This document shows, piece after piece, positions 20,102 to 30,301 of a stretch of DNA of 64,000 nt. The first letter of the stretch is position 1, and every line of letters starts with the position of its first letter. The position numbers and the translations under genes are program-made. The stretch is from Sacculina carcini (Eukaryota > Arthropoda > Thecostraca > Sacculinidae), in contig OU696588.1 in assembly GCA_916048095.2 (NCBI GenBank), positions 5,459,501-5,523,500 of the forward strand. The letters run 5' to 3'. Under the pieces are notes generated by a model. The model did no database searches. It worked only from the letters and a program-made list of their open reading frames with translations, and was not told where the DNA came from.

Positions 20102-22897
20102 CACCTCGTAGTTGTGAAGCGCTTCTAACTCAACCAGCCATCGGGCGAATTTTCCCCTGGGATCCTTCCGGCGCCGCATCCAAACAAGCGGGTTGTGATC
20201 GGTCACAAAATACACCTTTGTTGCTGCCTGGAGGTAGACCCACCACTTTCTCATCGCCGCGACTAGTGCCCAAGCCTCGAGTTCGCCTGCTGCATAATTC
20301 TTCTGTGCTGTCGACAAGCCTGACGAATGAAATGATATTGGCTGCAGATTTCCGCCTGAGTCCAGTTGGTCGAGCATTCCGCCAACTCCGTCGGCACTGG
20401 CGTCCGTGCACACATAGAACGGTTTATTCCAGGATGGATATCGGAGCGTAGGAGCTGAAGCGATGACTTGTTTCAGTTGCACGAAACTGTTCTGGCATTC
20501 GCGGTCCCATTCCCATTTCACTCCCTTTCTGGTCAACTTGTATAGTGGTGCACAAATAGCGGCCATGTTTTCAGTGAAATGTCTGTAAAAGTTGGCAAAT
20601 CCGAGAAATCGTCTGAGTTCTTTTACTCCTCTGGGAGCAACCCATGTGCGCAACAATTCAACATGCGCGTTGAGCGGACGACAGCCCTCTGGTGTGAGGG
20701 TATGCCCCACAAACTCACCCCGTTGATACCCAAAACGGCATTTGTCGGCTCTGAGTTGCAGGCTAGCCTTGCGATACGCAGATAAAGTCTTTTCTAAGGT
20801 GGCGATGTGATCATCGATGCTTTTCGAATACACGCATGTGTCATCCACGTAAGCTGCCACGTTCTCCAGTCCCTGGAGCGCCTGGTCTACCGCTCTCTGA
20901 TAAGTGCTTTGGCTGTTGCACAAACCAAACGCCATTACATTCATTTCGTATTGGCCACAGGGAGTGACAAACGCTGTCTTTTCCTTATCCCCCTCGTTGA
21001 CGGGAATACTCCAATACGCGCTTGCTCCGTCCAAAAATGAGAAATATTGACTTCCATCCATGTTGTCAATTATACGTCGCCAGTCTGCAGCGGGATACGC
21101 GTCTTTTTTAGTGTGAGCATTCAACGCCCTGTAATCCACAACAAAGCGGTAGGATCCGTCCTTTTTGCGTACTAAAATTACTCGACTTCCCCACGGTGAC
21201 TTGGATGGTCTGCATATGCCATTTTCAACCATCTGCTTGATTTGCCTATTCACTTCTGCCTCCACTTGTGGGTTCAACCGATAAGGCTGGTGTTTCACTG
21301 GCGCTGCCCCTGCAGTGTCTATTACATGAATGGCCTTGTCCGTTACGTTAGGTTTTTTCACGTCCACAGCAAAAACATCGGCATATTTTTCAAGAACATG
21401 TATTATACGAGATCTTAAGTCACACGACAATTCCTCATTGACCATAGGCTCGAAATCAACAATATAATCACTGTTAACGGCTCCTATAACTGCAATACGA
21501 TCGTTACATCGCCCCCCACCGACCATGGCCTCCGTGGATTTCCAAACGCTACCCAAACGTACTTTACTTCGATGCCAGTCAAATTCAACCGAACCAAATT
21601 TGCTCAAATAGTCGCGGCCTAGAAGCACCAGCTTATCTGGACAAGAGAGCACATTCAGTGCGTGAAAACCGCACTGCCCATCGCCAACATCCACGCTCAC
21701 CTGCAGCCTTCCTTTGACCGCCACCTCACCTCCAACGCCCAACAGCGACGCCTCCTGCTTTCCTGTGCATTGGATTTTGCCTGTCAAGCCGAGTTCGTCC
21801 ACCGTTTTCTCGTCAATCACAGATGTTGATGCACCGGAATCCAGCATGGCCGATGACGGTTCGCCGTCCAATTTTACCTTCAGCGAGGCTGTGTCAGTCA
21901 GGCAAGCCGTTAGTGCGCGCGAGCGAGTTCTGACATTTACGGCGTAAGCTGTTTTGTTGCCCTCAGCTGGCGGCGCTCTGCACTCCTTCAAGCTGTGTCC
22001 CTTGTGACCACAACGCGGACAGCAGCGTGATGGGCACTGCTTCATGAAGTGGGCCGTGGAACCGCACACATAACATCCTTTTTTCTGTGCGGCTGTCGTC
22101 GTCACCGATCCAGACCGGTTGGCCTGCTCTCTGAGTCTACCTTGCTTCACGGCTGCCACCGCCATGTCTGACGAGGATATTCTCCCAGCGCCCTCTATAC
22201 TACTCACGGTACATACCAAATCATCACCTTTTTCTTCCGAATATCCACGCTTCATCGGAATGCCCTTTTCAGCGAACACCTTCTTCGTCTCGATAAGTAA
22301 ACGACGTCCGGTACTTTCTACAGTCACATCCTCGTTGGAAAGCCATAGTTTGATTCTGGTTTGGACGGCGCGCGGCAGCTGGCCTATAAAAAGCGACATC
22401 AACACAGACTTTCCCGCTTGAGCGTCTCTCGCTCGTTTTTTGAGTGCGAAGTAGAAATCATCCAGCTGCTCCCCTGGTTTCCATTTGTACGCACACAGTG
22501 CCTGCATGCAGTCGTACTGATCTGACGGACTATCCAGCGTTGCGCACAATATTTCAAATGCTTCGGCCAACGATGACGCCTCATCCACCACTTCACGCAC
22601 GAGTTCTCTCTCCGCTGTTCGTCTGTTAATGAACGCCGGTAGCATACCGATGGCCAACCTTTCTCCATCTGGCCCGCGGCATAAAAGGCTGCTTACGGCT
22701 GCGATGAACAAAGGCTTCCACTCTGCGATGGATTCCTGCCCTTTCAGGGGTGGCACAGGCAAATTCAAGTGGGACTGCCACGCATTCATGCTGGTTGGAC
22801 CACACACCACGCCTGATTCCACATTACTCACCCCTGATCCGGCTCCTTGAGTTCGCGGATTCTTACTATCCAACATATCACTGTTGCTTTCAGCCAT
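20102..22897 (-). pseudogene. Gypsy-C Gag-Pol, N-terminal part: Gag, protease, RT, RNase H
   Basis: The frame starts at ATG 22,897 (MAESNSDMLDSK). Gag: capsid-like EWKPLFIAAVSSLL and WKPGEQLDDFYFALKKRA, then knuckles CYVCGSTAHFMKQC and CPRCGHKGHSLKEC near 22,000-22,080. Protease: AMLDSGASTSVID near 21,840. RT: YRFVVDYRALN, FSFLDGASAYWSIP, MAFGLCNSQSTYQ and the active site AAYVDDTCVYS near 20,840. RNase H: YVCTDASADGVGG and VTDHNPLVWM. The frame is open until the TRIM enters at 20,097, after NYEVI. Gag and Pol share one frame. Nothing but the TRIM breaks this polyprotein. Confidence 0.93.
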
Positions 22898-22929
22898 GAT
22901 CACAGTAACACTGATTAATCTTGATTTAA

Positions 22930-23011
22930 TGTCGTAACGAGACGAATGACTAATCGTTGAGCAATAATAACGATGATGTATTCATAAGAAATCAAGATTA
23001 ATTAAAGATAC
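22930..23011 (-). repeat. 5' LTR of Gypsy-C, first piece
   Basis: The first 82 plus-strand bases of the LTR (TGTCGTAACGAG...AAAGATAC) before element E enters. The last five, GATAC, are the target duplication. Confidence 0.92.
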
Positions 23012-23336
23012 TGTAATCAAGCAAAGAAACAACGGGGCAAAGCCCTCTCACCTTCGCGCAGGTAAACCGCGCACCACGACGAGAATTCGTCCACTCGAGC
23101 AGAAATATTCTCGAACACACGGCAACGATGCTTACAACGCACAGGCCACCAACCGAATGACGCTCGACCGCTCGCAAAGCCAGCTGATACACACGCCAGC
23201 TGATACACGCCTCCGGCACTAGGCTCAAATCGCGGCCAATCAGCGCGCAGCAACGTGCGACGTCATACCTCGCACCAGTCGACTCAAGTGAGCCGCTATG
23301 ACGTCACACCGCACGCCACTCGACAACAACGCCACA
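23012..23336 (-). repeat. 3' LTR of element E
   Basis: On the plus strand TGTAATCAAGCAAAG to CGACAACAACGCCACA, 325 bp. Followed by TCTCCCCCAGCTTTTC, the complement of a purine tract. Confidence 0.95.
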
Positions 23337-23393
23337 TCTCCCCCAGCTTTTCACCTGAAAGCTCACAACAAACACGCTTGCAAACACGCACGG

Positions 23394-26384
23394 TTAAACT
23401 TCATCATCGGATAGACACACGTACTCGTTTAACCATGCCGGCGGTCGACGTCTCCTCGTTGACCGCCTCGGCTGCTCGACTGCAGCCTCATCCTCGACTC
23501 TCTCAGCCGCGACGCCCTCTCCGACATTCTCTCGAGCAGTATGCACACTCACGCCCTCTGAGGGCTCACCAGGTTCCTGCTCCACAGACACACGGTCCGC
23601 ATCCACGCCCTCGCCAGTAGCCAGTCGCTCAGGTGGCAGGCTGTCAGGTGTTCTGTCACCGCCGGGACTATCGGCCGCCTCGTCCCGTCCGCCATCACCG
23701 CTCAGGTCCAAGCTACACCGGGTGGCTCCACCGGGTGGCTCCACATCTCCGCGATTGCCGGTCGCATCCACATCCCAACCGCCGCTGGTCGGTTCCACGT
23801 CGCCATGAGTGCCGGTCTCGTCTGTGGCTCCACTATGGCCGGCACAGCGACGCTTGCGCAGGTCGCGCACATGGCGCGGCATGCCATCTACGCACACAAC
23901 GTGCTGTGAGACGACCCTGGTCACCTTCCCGAGGGTCCACGGCGTTGTACATGACGGGATCGGCGGTTTCACCCACACCTCGTCACCAACGGCAAACGCT
24001 GCTGTCCGGTCATCAGCGTCCCTGCGGCCGGTCTCAAATGGAAGACGCCACTCGTATCTGAAAATACACCTCGAGGGAATAGTGCTCACCTGAGTCTCTT
24101 TGCGCGGCGTAACGTTGTACCAGAACGTCGCCTCCTCCGGGGAAATATGTCCCCTCGCTGCGATCCTTTTGATCGTACGGTGATTTCGCTCCATGATCCC
24201 GTTACCGCCCGGGGCGTATGCGGCTCGGAATCGCAAAGAAATGCACCACTCGTCGGCGAACTGCTCCATCGCCGCCGACCGGAACGCCGTAGAGTTGTCC
24301 AGTAACAGCTCCTCAAACGGCCCACGCTCAATCACAATCTGCCGCAGCTGAGCTATAATGCACAACGCCGTCTCATTCGGCAATCTGCGCCATACGGCAA
24401 GACGTGATGGACCACAATCCACCATCGACAGGTAAACGCCGGCATCGTAATGAGTGACGTCCGCTGCCACTCGATACCAGTCCCTGTCCACGGCCAGACT
24501 ACCCTGACCTACGAGATTCTCCTCTCTCACCGCTGGATCGATACGTTGACAAGCCTCGCATCCAGCTAACTCCGCCTTCACATGGGCTCTCGTCAAATCA
24601 CTCCGCAATTGTTGACCCAGGTACAGCGTCCTCTCGACACCTAAATGATGGGGCAGATGAGCCGCCCAAACGGTGTCCTTAATGCTCTTCTTCGTAGCAA
24701 TAGCTGCTGATATTGCCACCTCCTCCTCACCAGCGTCACGATGAACAAGCCACTTCTTGGCCACCCTGGTCATCTGATCAGCTATATTCTCCACAGTCGT
24801 GACAAACCGGAGAGAAACTGTCAGGCCATGCTCGGCGATCGTCTCCTTAATCACCGCCAGTCGGCGCTTTACCAGCATCTCGGCAGAACCTTTAGTGCGG
24901 ACACGGTTGCGCCCCTCGACAGTGCTGTCCATCCAACTAAGCACTGTCCTCGAGTCTGTCGCGACGGTAAACGTCTTGAACCCCCACGAAATCGCCATAT
25001 TGATGCCACGACCGACTGCCTCCAGTTCGGACACATTAATGTGTAGAACGTCGGTCTTCTTACGGAGCCAAGTAGCATCCTCAACGATGCAGCCGTCCAC
25101 CTCGACCACCACGCCAAGCGCCAACGTGCTCGCGTCAGTCCATACAGTGACGTCTCCAGCTGCGTTCACGTCCCATCGACCCTTTACCGGGTCCGCCTTC
25201 TGAACACGCTGCAACAGCTCAGACACAAGCACACACACAACATTTTCCACCGGGTTATCCCACGACCCGCCACACCCCAACCGTTTCAAAAAACCGCAAT
25301 GGGGGCGTAACCACCCGGCAACGGGGTAATGGCCGACTAGACGACCACATACGGAGAACAACCCACGCTTGGTCAGCCCTGTCAATTCGGGTGCAGCGTC
25401 ACGAAGAGCTGTCCCTCTCGACATATTCAACCACCCATCGGGTCCCTTCCTCAGAGCAATTCCCAATAATCGACCCCCATCTAGGCCCTCCGGCTCCTTA
25501 GTCTCAAAGCCATACCTTCGCAGATGCTCCCGAAGCTGCTGCACGCTCACATCGGACGTCCTCACGATGATATCGTCGACATAATGATCTGTCGCCTTTC
25601 GCACCTTCTCGTCCAATGACAGGACCTTTCGCAGAATCAGCGTCATTATTCTTGGTGCACATGACAGGCCGAAGCCCAGCCGCGTCAACGCATAATGCAC
25701 ACCATTATACCTCACGACCTGATACTTCCACAGATCTCGGCTCACGTGAATCTGCAGGTACGCCGACTTGAGATCAACTACCTTGATCTCCCCCTGCCAT
25801 TGCCTCCACTCTCTGATCTTGTCAGCACACACTGACACACCGTCATCTCCTGTGTGACACTCGACAAAGCCGTTCAGCTCACGGTAATCCATAACAGGAC
25901 GAACTTTGTCTTTCGTCGGCTGTACGACGGCCAACAGCGGGATGATCCCCTTTACTGGGCCGTGCCATGTGATTAACCAGCCTTTCTCGATCCAGCTCCG
26001 GATCTCGGCATTGTACCTCTCGCTCACTCCGGGAGCTCTCGTACATCTGTACTCCGCTACGCTGTTCTGTAGCTGGTCCGGCTCTTTGTCAGACCACCGC
26101 CAGCTCACCGTCCATCGGCCCTCAGCGAATGACGCTACGAAGTCCTTGTCGACAACTTCCAGCGGCTGCGGACTATCCGTGGAACCTGCCAACATAAACC
26201 TCACACACTTCGTCGATTTATTAGACACACTCTTACGCGCCGGTGCACGACAGCACCCCTCGGGGTAAGGTTTCCCCCACTCAACGGTGTATTTAGAGTC
26301 AACACCCCTTTTCACTGTCACGCCTCCCATATGGTCGATAACATCGTTGCCCAGGAGGCACTCCACCCCAAGGTTTCTAATCCC
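23394..26384 (-). CDS. Element E Pol: RT, RNase H, integrase
   Basis: The frame opens near VECLLGNDVIDHMGGV, the protease end (26,366), and stays open to TAA at 23,394. RT: VRPVMDYRELN, IKVVDLKSAYLQIHV, LGFGLSCAPRIM and the active site HYVDDIIVR near 25,570-25,590. RNase H: VWTDASTLALGVVV, ELEAVGRGI and VATDSRTVLSWM. Integrase: HHLGVERTLYL...CEACQRID, DDE core AADVTHYDAG, LLLDNSTAF and GGNGIMERNHRTIK, then WYNVTPRK. The C-terminus has VGDEVWVKPP and VDGMPRHVRDLRKR, then a long low-complexity acidic tail ending PPAWLNEYV. No ATG begins the frame, so expression by frameshifting from the protease frame is likely. All catalytic residues are present. Confidence 0.92.
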   Translation of the reverse strand, partial: GIRNLGVECLLGNDVIDHMGGVTVKRGVDSKYTVEWGKPYPEGCCRAPARKSVSNKSTKCVRFMLAGSTDSPQPLEVVDKDFVASFAEGRWTVSWRWSDKEPDQLQNSVAEYRCTRAPGVSERYNAEIRSWIEKGWLITWHGPVKGIIPLLAVVQPTKDKVRPVMDYRELNGFVECHTGDDGVSVCADKIREWRQWQGEIKVVDLKSAYLQIHVSRDLWKYQVVRYNGVHYALTRLGFGLSCAPRIMTLILRKVLSLDEKVRKATDHYVDDIIVRTSDVSVQQLREHLRRYGFETKEPEGLDGGRLLGIALRKGPDGWLNMSRGTALRDAAPELTGLTKRGLFSVCGRLVGHYPVAGWLRPHCGFLKRLGCGGSWDNPVENVVCVLVSELLQRVQKADPVKGRWDVNAAGDVTVWTDASTLALGVVVEVDGCIVEDATWLRKKTDVLHINVSELEAVGRGINMAISWGFKTFTVATDSRTVLSWMDSTVEGRNRVRTKGSAEMLVKRRLAVIKETIAEHGLTVSLRFVTTVENIADQMTRVAKKWLVHRDAGEEEVAISAAIATKKSIKDTVWAAHLPHHLGVERTLYLGQQLRSDLTRAHVKAELAGCEACQRIDPAVREENLVGQGSLAVDRDWYRVAADVTHYDAGVYLSMVDCGPSRLAVWRRLPNETALCIIAQLRQIVIERGPFEELLLDNSTAFRSAAMEQFADEWCISLRFRAAYAPGGNGIMERNHRTIKRIAARGHISPEEATFWYNVTPRKETQVSTIPSRCIFRYEWRLPFETGRRDADDRTAAFAVGDEVWVKPPIPSCTTPWTLGKVTRVVSQHVVCVDGMPRHVRDLRKRRCAGHSGATDETGTHGDVEPTSGGWDVDATGNRGDVEPPGGATRCSLDLSGDGGRDEAADSPGGDRTPDSLPPERLATGEGVDADRVSVEQEPGEPSEGVSVHTARENVGEGVAAERVEDEAAVEQPRRSTRRRRPPAWLNEYVCLSDDEV

Positions 26385-26860
26385 TTAACTACGAGCCCGG
26401 GAACTCTAAAACAGTGTCCCGGCAGCCCTATTACTACGTCACAGGACTTCGTCTCATGAGAAGTCCTACCATCCGCTGTAATCAACGGTCGTCCCCGACG
26501 GGGAAGTGAACCCGCCACCACCCGTGCACTAACAATTGTGCACTCACTTCCCGTGTCAACCAGACACCGGGAGCAACGACCGTTGAGAACAGCTTCAACG
26601 ACCGGCATACGACGCGAAGTCAATACACCGGCCGTCCCTCGAATCGCCCGGCGGGCCCGACGCACCAAATGTGCTCCGCTGATGAGTCCACGCGCAGAGC
26701 AGGGACTCACCGTCGCCCCTTTACAGGGGCCGCCGCTTAATTGCGGTCGACTTCCATGTCGGAGGACGCTGCGCCCCGTGCTGCGCCCTCCGCATGAAAA
26801 TGCGAGCTCGTCCGAGCTCGCGAGCGGCGTGACGTCGACGTCGACGCCGGCTCCTCGCAA
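26385..26860 (-). CDS. Element E protease, in the -1 frame relative to gag
   Basis: This frame overlaps the Gag end by 124 nt. It carries a basic leader (HLVRRARRAIRG) and the aspartic-protease motif RCLVDTGSECTIVS, a pattern also seen in family F, then VVIGLPGHCFRVPGLVVKG. The homology passes at about 26,385 into the pol frame, again by a -1 step at TTGGGG. Retroviral-type proteases work as dimers with one DTG per chain. Confidence 0.82.
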
Positions 26861-27801
26861 TCACGAGCGAAATGCCCGTGCTTGCCCCACCGGTAGCATT
26901 GCGCTCCCGGGCACTCGCGGACCAGATGGTCGCCGCCACATCGGTAGCAGCGGAGCGTCCGGCGCGCAGAAGAGCGCGCAGAAGAGCGCTCCGAACGGCC
27001 CGCCCACCGAGACACAGAGCCGTCTCGCTCGTCCGACGCTTGAGGACCAGGAGAGCGGTCCCTCGAGCTGCTCGCTACTTGGGCGTAGCTGACTCGCTGC
27101 CTAGATGCAGCCACCACCCCAGATGGGCGGTTTCTAGCTGCAGCAGCCCTACGCGCACCAATTCTGGCGCGCACCGCCGACAGCACGCTGTCGAACTCGG
27201 AGGTGTAGGCCCCCTCTTTCGCCATAGCCCACTCATAGATTGAGTCGGGTAAGCCCTCATAAAACTTGACGCGGAACGCCAAGCACTCGGGTGTTAACCC
27301 TACACGGCGACCTAGACGCTCTAGGTCGTCCACAAAGGCGTCCACTGACTCGCCAGATCGAAGCTGACGAGTCGAGAAACGCCTCCACGCCTCTTGGCGA
27401 GGCACGCCAAACTCGGCGACCAGCGTGGCTTTCACCACGGCCCACTGTGAGGCGTCGCCCACGAGCATGCGCCGGTAAAGCCGGCGCGCGCTCCCATCCA
27501 GCATATGGTCGACCATTTCGCAAGGGTCGACCTGCTGGACACGGCATAGCCGCTCAAAGTCGGCCAGCCACTCAGTGACGTCAAGGGTGACGTCACCACC
27601 GAAACGCGGTAGAGCCCGCCCTATCCTGTCAAGGATCGGCCCTCGGGCCTGCATTAAGATGTTGGCCAACTGGCCAACATCTACCACGGGTCCCGCGGCC
27701 CGCTGCTCGGGTCTCTGACCCTCCTGACCGAAGTCATCGGATTCACTACCGGAACCCCCTTCGACAAACTCGCGTTTGCCCCCGCCAACGGCCTCAGCCA
27801 T
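26737..27801 (-). CDS. Element E Gag
   Basis: 354 residues from ATG at 27,801, 3 nt after the primer-like 12-mer. The order is an acidic Gly/Ser-rich N-terminus; a capsid-like region (LDVTEWLADFERLCRVQQ, WAVVKATLVAEFGVPRQEAW, FRVKFYEGLPDSIYEWA); an Arg/Ser-rich linker; and two knuckles, CYRCGGDHLVREC and CYRWGKHGHFARDC. The second knuckle has Trp where the second Cys is expected, so it may not bind zinc normally. It ends at TAA 26,737-26,739, inside the overlap with the protease frame. Confidence 0.9.
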   Translation of the reverse strand: MAEAVGGGKREFVEGGSGSESDDFGQEGQRPEQRAAGPVVDVGQLANILMQARGPILDRIGRALPRFGGDVTLDVTEWLADFERLCRVQQVDPCEMVDHMLDGSARRLYRRMLVGDASQWAVVKATLVAEFGVPRQEAWRRFSTRQLRSGESVDAFVDDLERLGRRVGLTPECLAFRVKFYEGLPDSIYEWAMAKEGAYTSEFDSVLSAVRARIGARRAAAARNRPSGVVAASRQRVSYAQVASSSRDRSPGPQASDERDGSVSRWAGRSERSSARSSARRTLRCYRCGGDHLVRECPGAQCYRWGKHGHFARDCEEPASTSTSRRSRARTSSHFHAEGAARGAASSDMEVDRN

Positions 27802-27804
27802 AAA

Positions 27805-27816
27805 GCCGAAATAGCT
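27805..27816 (-). other. Candidate primer-binding site of element E (AGCTATTTCGGC)
   Basis: The minus-strand 12-mer directly follows the 5' LTR (which ends ...TTGATTACA at 27,817). On the plus strand it reads GCCGAAATAGCT, the 5' end of tRNA-Phe. The same 12-mer lies at the same place in family F (1,671-1,682). Confidence 0.55.
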
Positions 27817-28141
27817 TGTAATCAAGCAAAGAAACAACGGGGCAAAGCCCTCTCACCTTCGCGCAGGTAAACCGCGCACCACGACGAGAATTCGTCCACT
27901 CGAGCAGAAATATTCTCGAACACACGGCAACGATGCTTACAACGCACAGGCCACCAACCGAATGACGCTCGACCGCTCGCAAAGCCAGCTGATACACACG
28001 CCAGCTGATACACGCCTCCGGCACTAGGCTCAAATCGCGGCCAATCAGCGCGCAGCAACGTGCGACGTCATACCTCGCACCAGTCGACTCAAGTGAGCCG
28101 CTATGACGTCACACCGCACGCCACTCGACAACAACGCCACA
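27817..28141 (-). repeat. 5' LTR of element E
   Basis: 325 bp identical by eye to 23,012-23,336. It contains two CRE-like GACGTCA motifs (near 28,064-28,070 and 28,104-28,110) and a CCAAT (28,040-28,044). Confidence 0.95.
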
Positions 28142-28146
28142 GATAC

Positions 28147-28268
28147 TATAGATCACACAACAATGACAAACGCCTGAAACAATAACAACGTACACCAAAG
28201 CTGCCAGACTTGTGTTAAGCCAGAAACCGCCAAGAATGGTACAATAAGCCAAAGGGTACATTCTCACA
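28147..28268 (-). repeat. 5' LTR of Gypsy-C, second piece
   Basis: The remaining 122 bases of the LTR (TATAGATCACACAACAATG to GTACATTCTCACA), matching 17,214-17,335 with one substitution (CCTGAAAC for CCTGGAAC). Confidence 0.92.
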
Positions 28269-28272
28269 TTAT

Positions 28273-28570
28273 CAGACATTAGCTCTGATATTTTTTCCTG
28301 GTGTGCTTCTCGCAGTCTCCTTCTCAACACTTCCAAATCAGAATTCTTCATTCTCCATCCTCCTCGCTGCTTACACCTGCTGCTCACCTCCGCTGCTCAC
28401 ACTGCTCCAACACCTCCGCTGCTCCCTTGACCTGCTCCCTTGACCTCCCTTGATCTAAAAGTGTTAGTGATCTCGGAGTCATTCTGGATTCGTCACTTTC
28501 TTTTTCTGCAAATATTTCTACTGTTGCTCGCACTTGTCATCTCATTCTACATTCGCTATATCCTATCTAT
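28273..28570 (+). pseudogene. LINE1 ORF2 part 4: thumb region after the RT
   Basis: Reading continues from 17,131 as DISSDIFSWCASRSLLLNTSKSEF, the usual segment after the YADD box. After a low-complexity stretch of ACCTCCGCTGCTC-like repeats (about 28,360-28,450) comes VSDLGVILDSSLSFSANIS and VARTCHLILHSLYPI. Frame changes in between make it a pseudogene. It is cut at about 28,570, where Gypsy-K begins TGTGGAGTGC. Confidence 0.75.
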
Positions 28571-28931
28571 TGTGGAGTGCGCTAAATGTAATAATAAGCT
28601 AGTAACGTTACAAACTGAGCGCTTTCGGCGTATGTGCGACAATTGTGTACTGGGGAGAACACGTTGCTTACGCTCCATTATTTGTTTGTTTCATTTGTGG
28701 ATTTTAATATATTCCGTTGTGTTATGTTGCTGGTTTTGTGAGAAAGGCGATACACAACAGAAAATGGCGATGAGGATGGGATAATTCCAACTGCTGTATT
28801 GTTTTGAACATCGCTACTTTGTTTTCTACGTGGTGTTCATCAAATAATTGGTATTTGGTATGTTTATGTCACTTTGAGTGTATACTGGAATTTTTACGTG
28901 CAACGTTTCGGCATATACGCACATTTTCAAA

Positions 28932-29631
28932 ATGGCTGAGGTTGGTGAACTCTTGAAACTCATGCAAAAACAAATGGAGCAACAGCAGGAACAGGTGAGA
29001 CAATACCAGGAACAAATGCATACTGTACTCAGTTCTCTCAGTGTTGCTAATTCAAATACCACCACTTCCGTACCAGCTTTTGCGAGTTTTGATTCTACAA
29101 CTGAGTTGTGGACCGATTACTGGTCTAGATTCTGCACTTTTTGCGGTGCCAATTCCGTGTCTGAGGATAAACAGTCACAAGTGTTTCTCACTAATCAGTC
29201 GCAAATGATTTACAAGATGCTGTCGAACCTCGCTGCACAAGAGTCTCCTCCGCGGGAAGTGAATTCTCTCACTATCTCAGATATCTGCAACTACATGAAA
29301 ATTCAGCTTGACCCAAAAAGGTTTGTCGTGCGCGAGCGGTATAAATTCTGGACGAATACCGAGCGTAAGCCAGGAGAGACGGTCCAGGAGTTAGCGTCGC
29401 GTATACGTTAGGATGCCGTGACATGTGACTTTCCTTCCATCCGAGATCCGTTGGATGAAGCCATGCGAACCAGATTTGTGTGTTCAATAAACAACGAAGC
29501 TTTACTTAAGTCTATGTTCAAGGTCAAGGACGATGACCTAGATTTTTCTAGATTTTCTCAATTGGCGGCAGAGGTTGAGGATGCGGCAAAAGTTGCCAAA
29601 GAGACTGTATATGGGGTGCATTACGTGTAGT
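28932..29631 (+). pseudogene. Gypsy-K Gag with an in-frame stop
   Basis: From ATG 28,932 (MAEVGELLKLMQKQMEQQQEQ) it has a coiled-coil start, then FDSTTELWTDYWSRFCTFCGAN, VFLTNQSQMIYKML, and RFVVRERYKFWTNTERKPGETVQELASRIR. A TAG at 29,409-29,411 interrupts, and the same frame goes on with CDFPSIRDPLDEAMRTRFVCS and FSQLAAEVEDAAK. This is the K02A2.6-like Gag pattern common in invertebrate gypsy elements. A knuckle (CFRCGKHGHKANVCRH) follows in another frame at about 29,695-29,745. Confidence 0.8.
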
Positions 29632-29803
29632 TCATGCCGTTAACGATAAAGTGAACCGAAGTCGTTCGAAGTCAAGTGACTCGAGAAAGCCACAATGCTT
29701 TCGATGTGGAAAACACGGTCACAAGGCAAATGTATGCCGACATGCAGATTTGGTTTGCAATTTCTACAAAAAGAAAGTACACTAGGAGATTATCTGCAAA
29801 CAG

Positions 29804-30241
29804 ATGAAACGAATTACTACTACTTCAGATGTCAAATGTATTACGAAACTCGAGGTTCTGAACAGAGTAAATCAGACCTACGTGAAAATTCCCAAACTTG
29901 AAGTTGAGGTGGAAATTGAAGGCAAAACATGTATTATGGAACTTGACACAGGATCTACAGCCAACTTCATCACGAAGGAAAACTGGATGAAGCTCGGCAA
30001 ACCTGCGCTACGGGAAATCCATACACAATACGAGTCAGCCTCGAAGCACACACTGCCAATACTAGGTGGCTTCACTGGGCAGGTACAAGCTTCCTCAGGG
30101 GCCAGCTGTCATATTCCGATCGTCGTGACCGATGTTGTTGGACTGGACTTACTGGATCGCGACGCCATAGCTGCAATGTATATTTCAGTTGACAAAGCCG
30201 TTCAAACGATAAAAAAATATTCGGTATACTCATTGAAATAA
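29804..30241 (+). pseudogene. Gypsy-K protease
   Basis: The frame contains VEIEGKTCIMELDTGSTANFITKE, the aspartic-protease active site, and GLDLLDRDAIAAMY, the LxGRD-like segment (here LDRD). It ends in TAA at 30,239-30,241; the RT frame follows separately. Confidence 0.75.
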
Positions 30242-30301
30242 GGTGAGTCACTGACTTAACTGAAAACTGCCTGCCGTGAAATTTGCAGCGAATTTCAAGA
30301 C

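Larger units (their letters stand above)
23012..28141 (-). mobile_element. Element E: young divergent Ty3/gypsy-like LTR retrotransposon
   Basis: 5,130 bp, minus strand, inserted in the Gypsy-C LTR with target duplication GATAC (23,007-23,011 and 28,142-28,146). Both LTRs are 325 bp and appear identical, so the insertion is recent. Order on the minus strand: LTR, tRNA-Phe-like primer site, gag, protease, pol, polypurine tract, LTR. Gag, protease and pol lie in three frames, each -1 to the one before. Related to family F at the left edge of the window. Relatives I recall from Trichinella and Daphnia share the IDVTHYxxxxYLSMVDCG and NGIVERxHRTIK signatures. Confidence 0.94.
17132..28268 (-). 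mobile_element. Gypsy-C: Ty3/gypsy element on the minus strand, carrying two nested elements
   Basis: Its 204-bp LTRs are at 17,132-17,335 and, split by element E, at 22,930-23,011 plus 28,147-28,268 (82 + 122 = 204). The target duplication is TTAT (17,128-17,131 and 28,269-28,272). Without the TRIM and element E it measures about 4.8 kb. The two LTRs differ at two positions by eye. It interrupts the LINE1 reverse transcriptase, and LINE1 coding resumes exactly at 28,273. Confidence 0.95.

Noticed and set aside
23633..24093. Plus-strand frames of 94-142 codons over element E pol
   Set aside because: Antisense to the integrase tail; they disappear as independent signals once pol is assigned.
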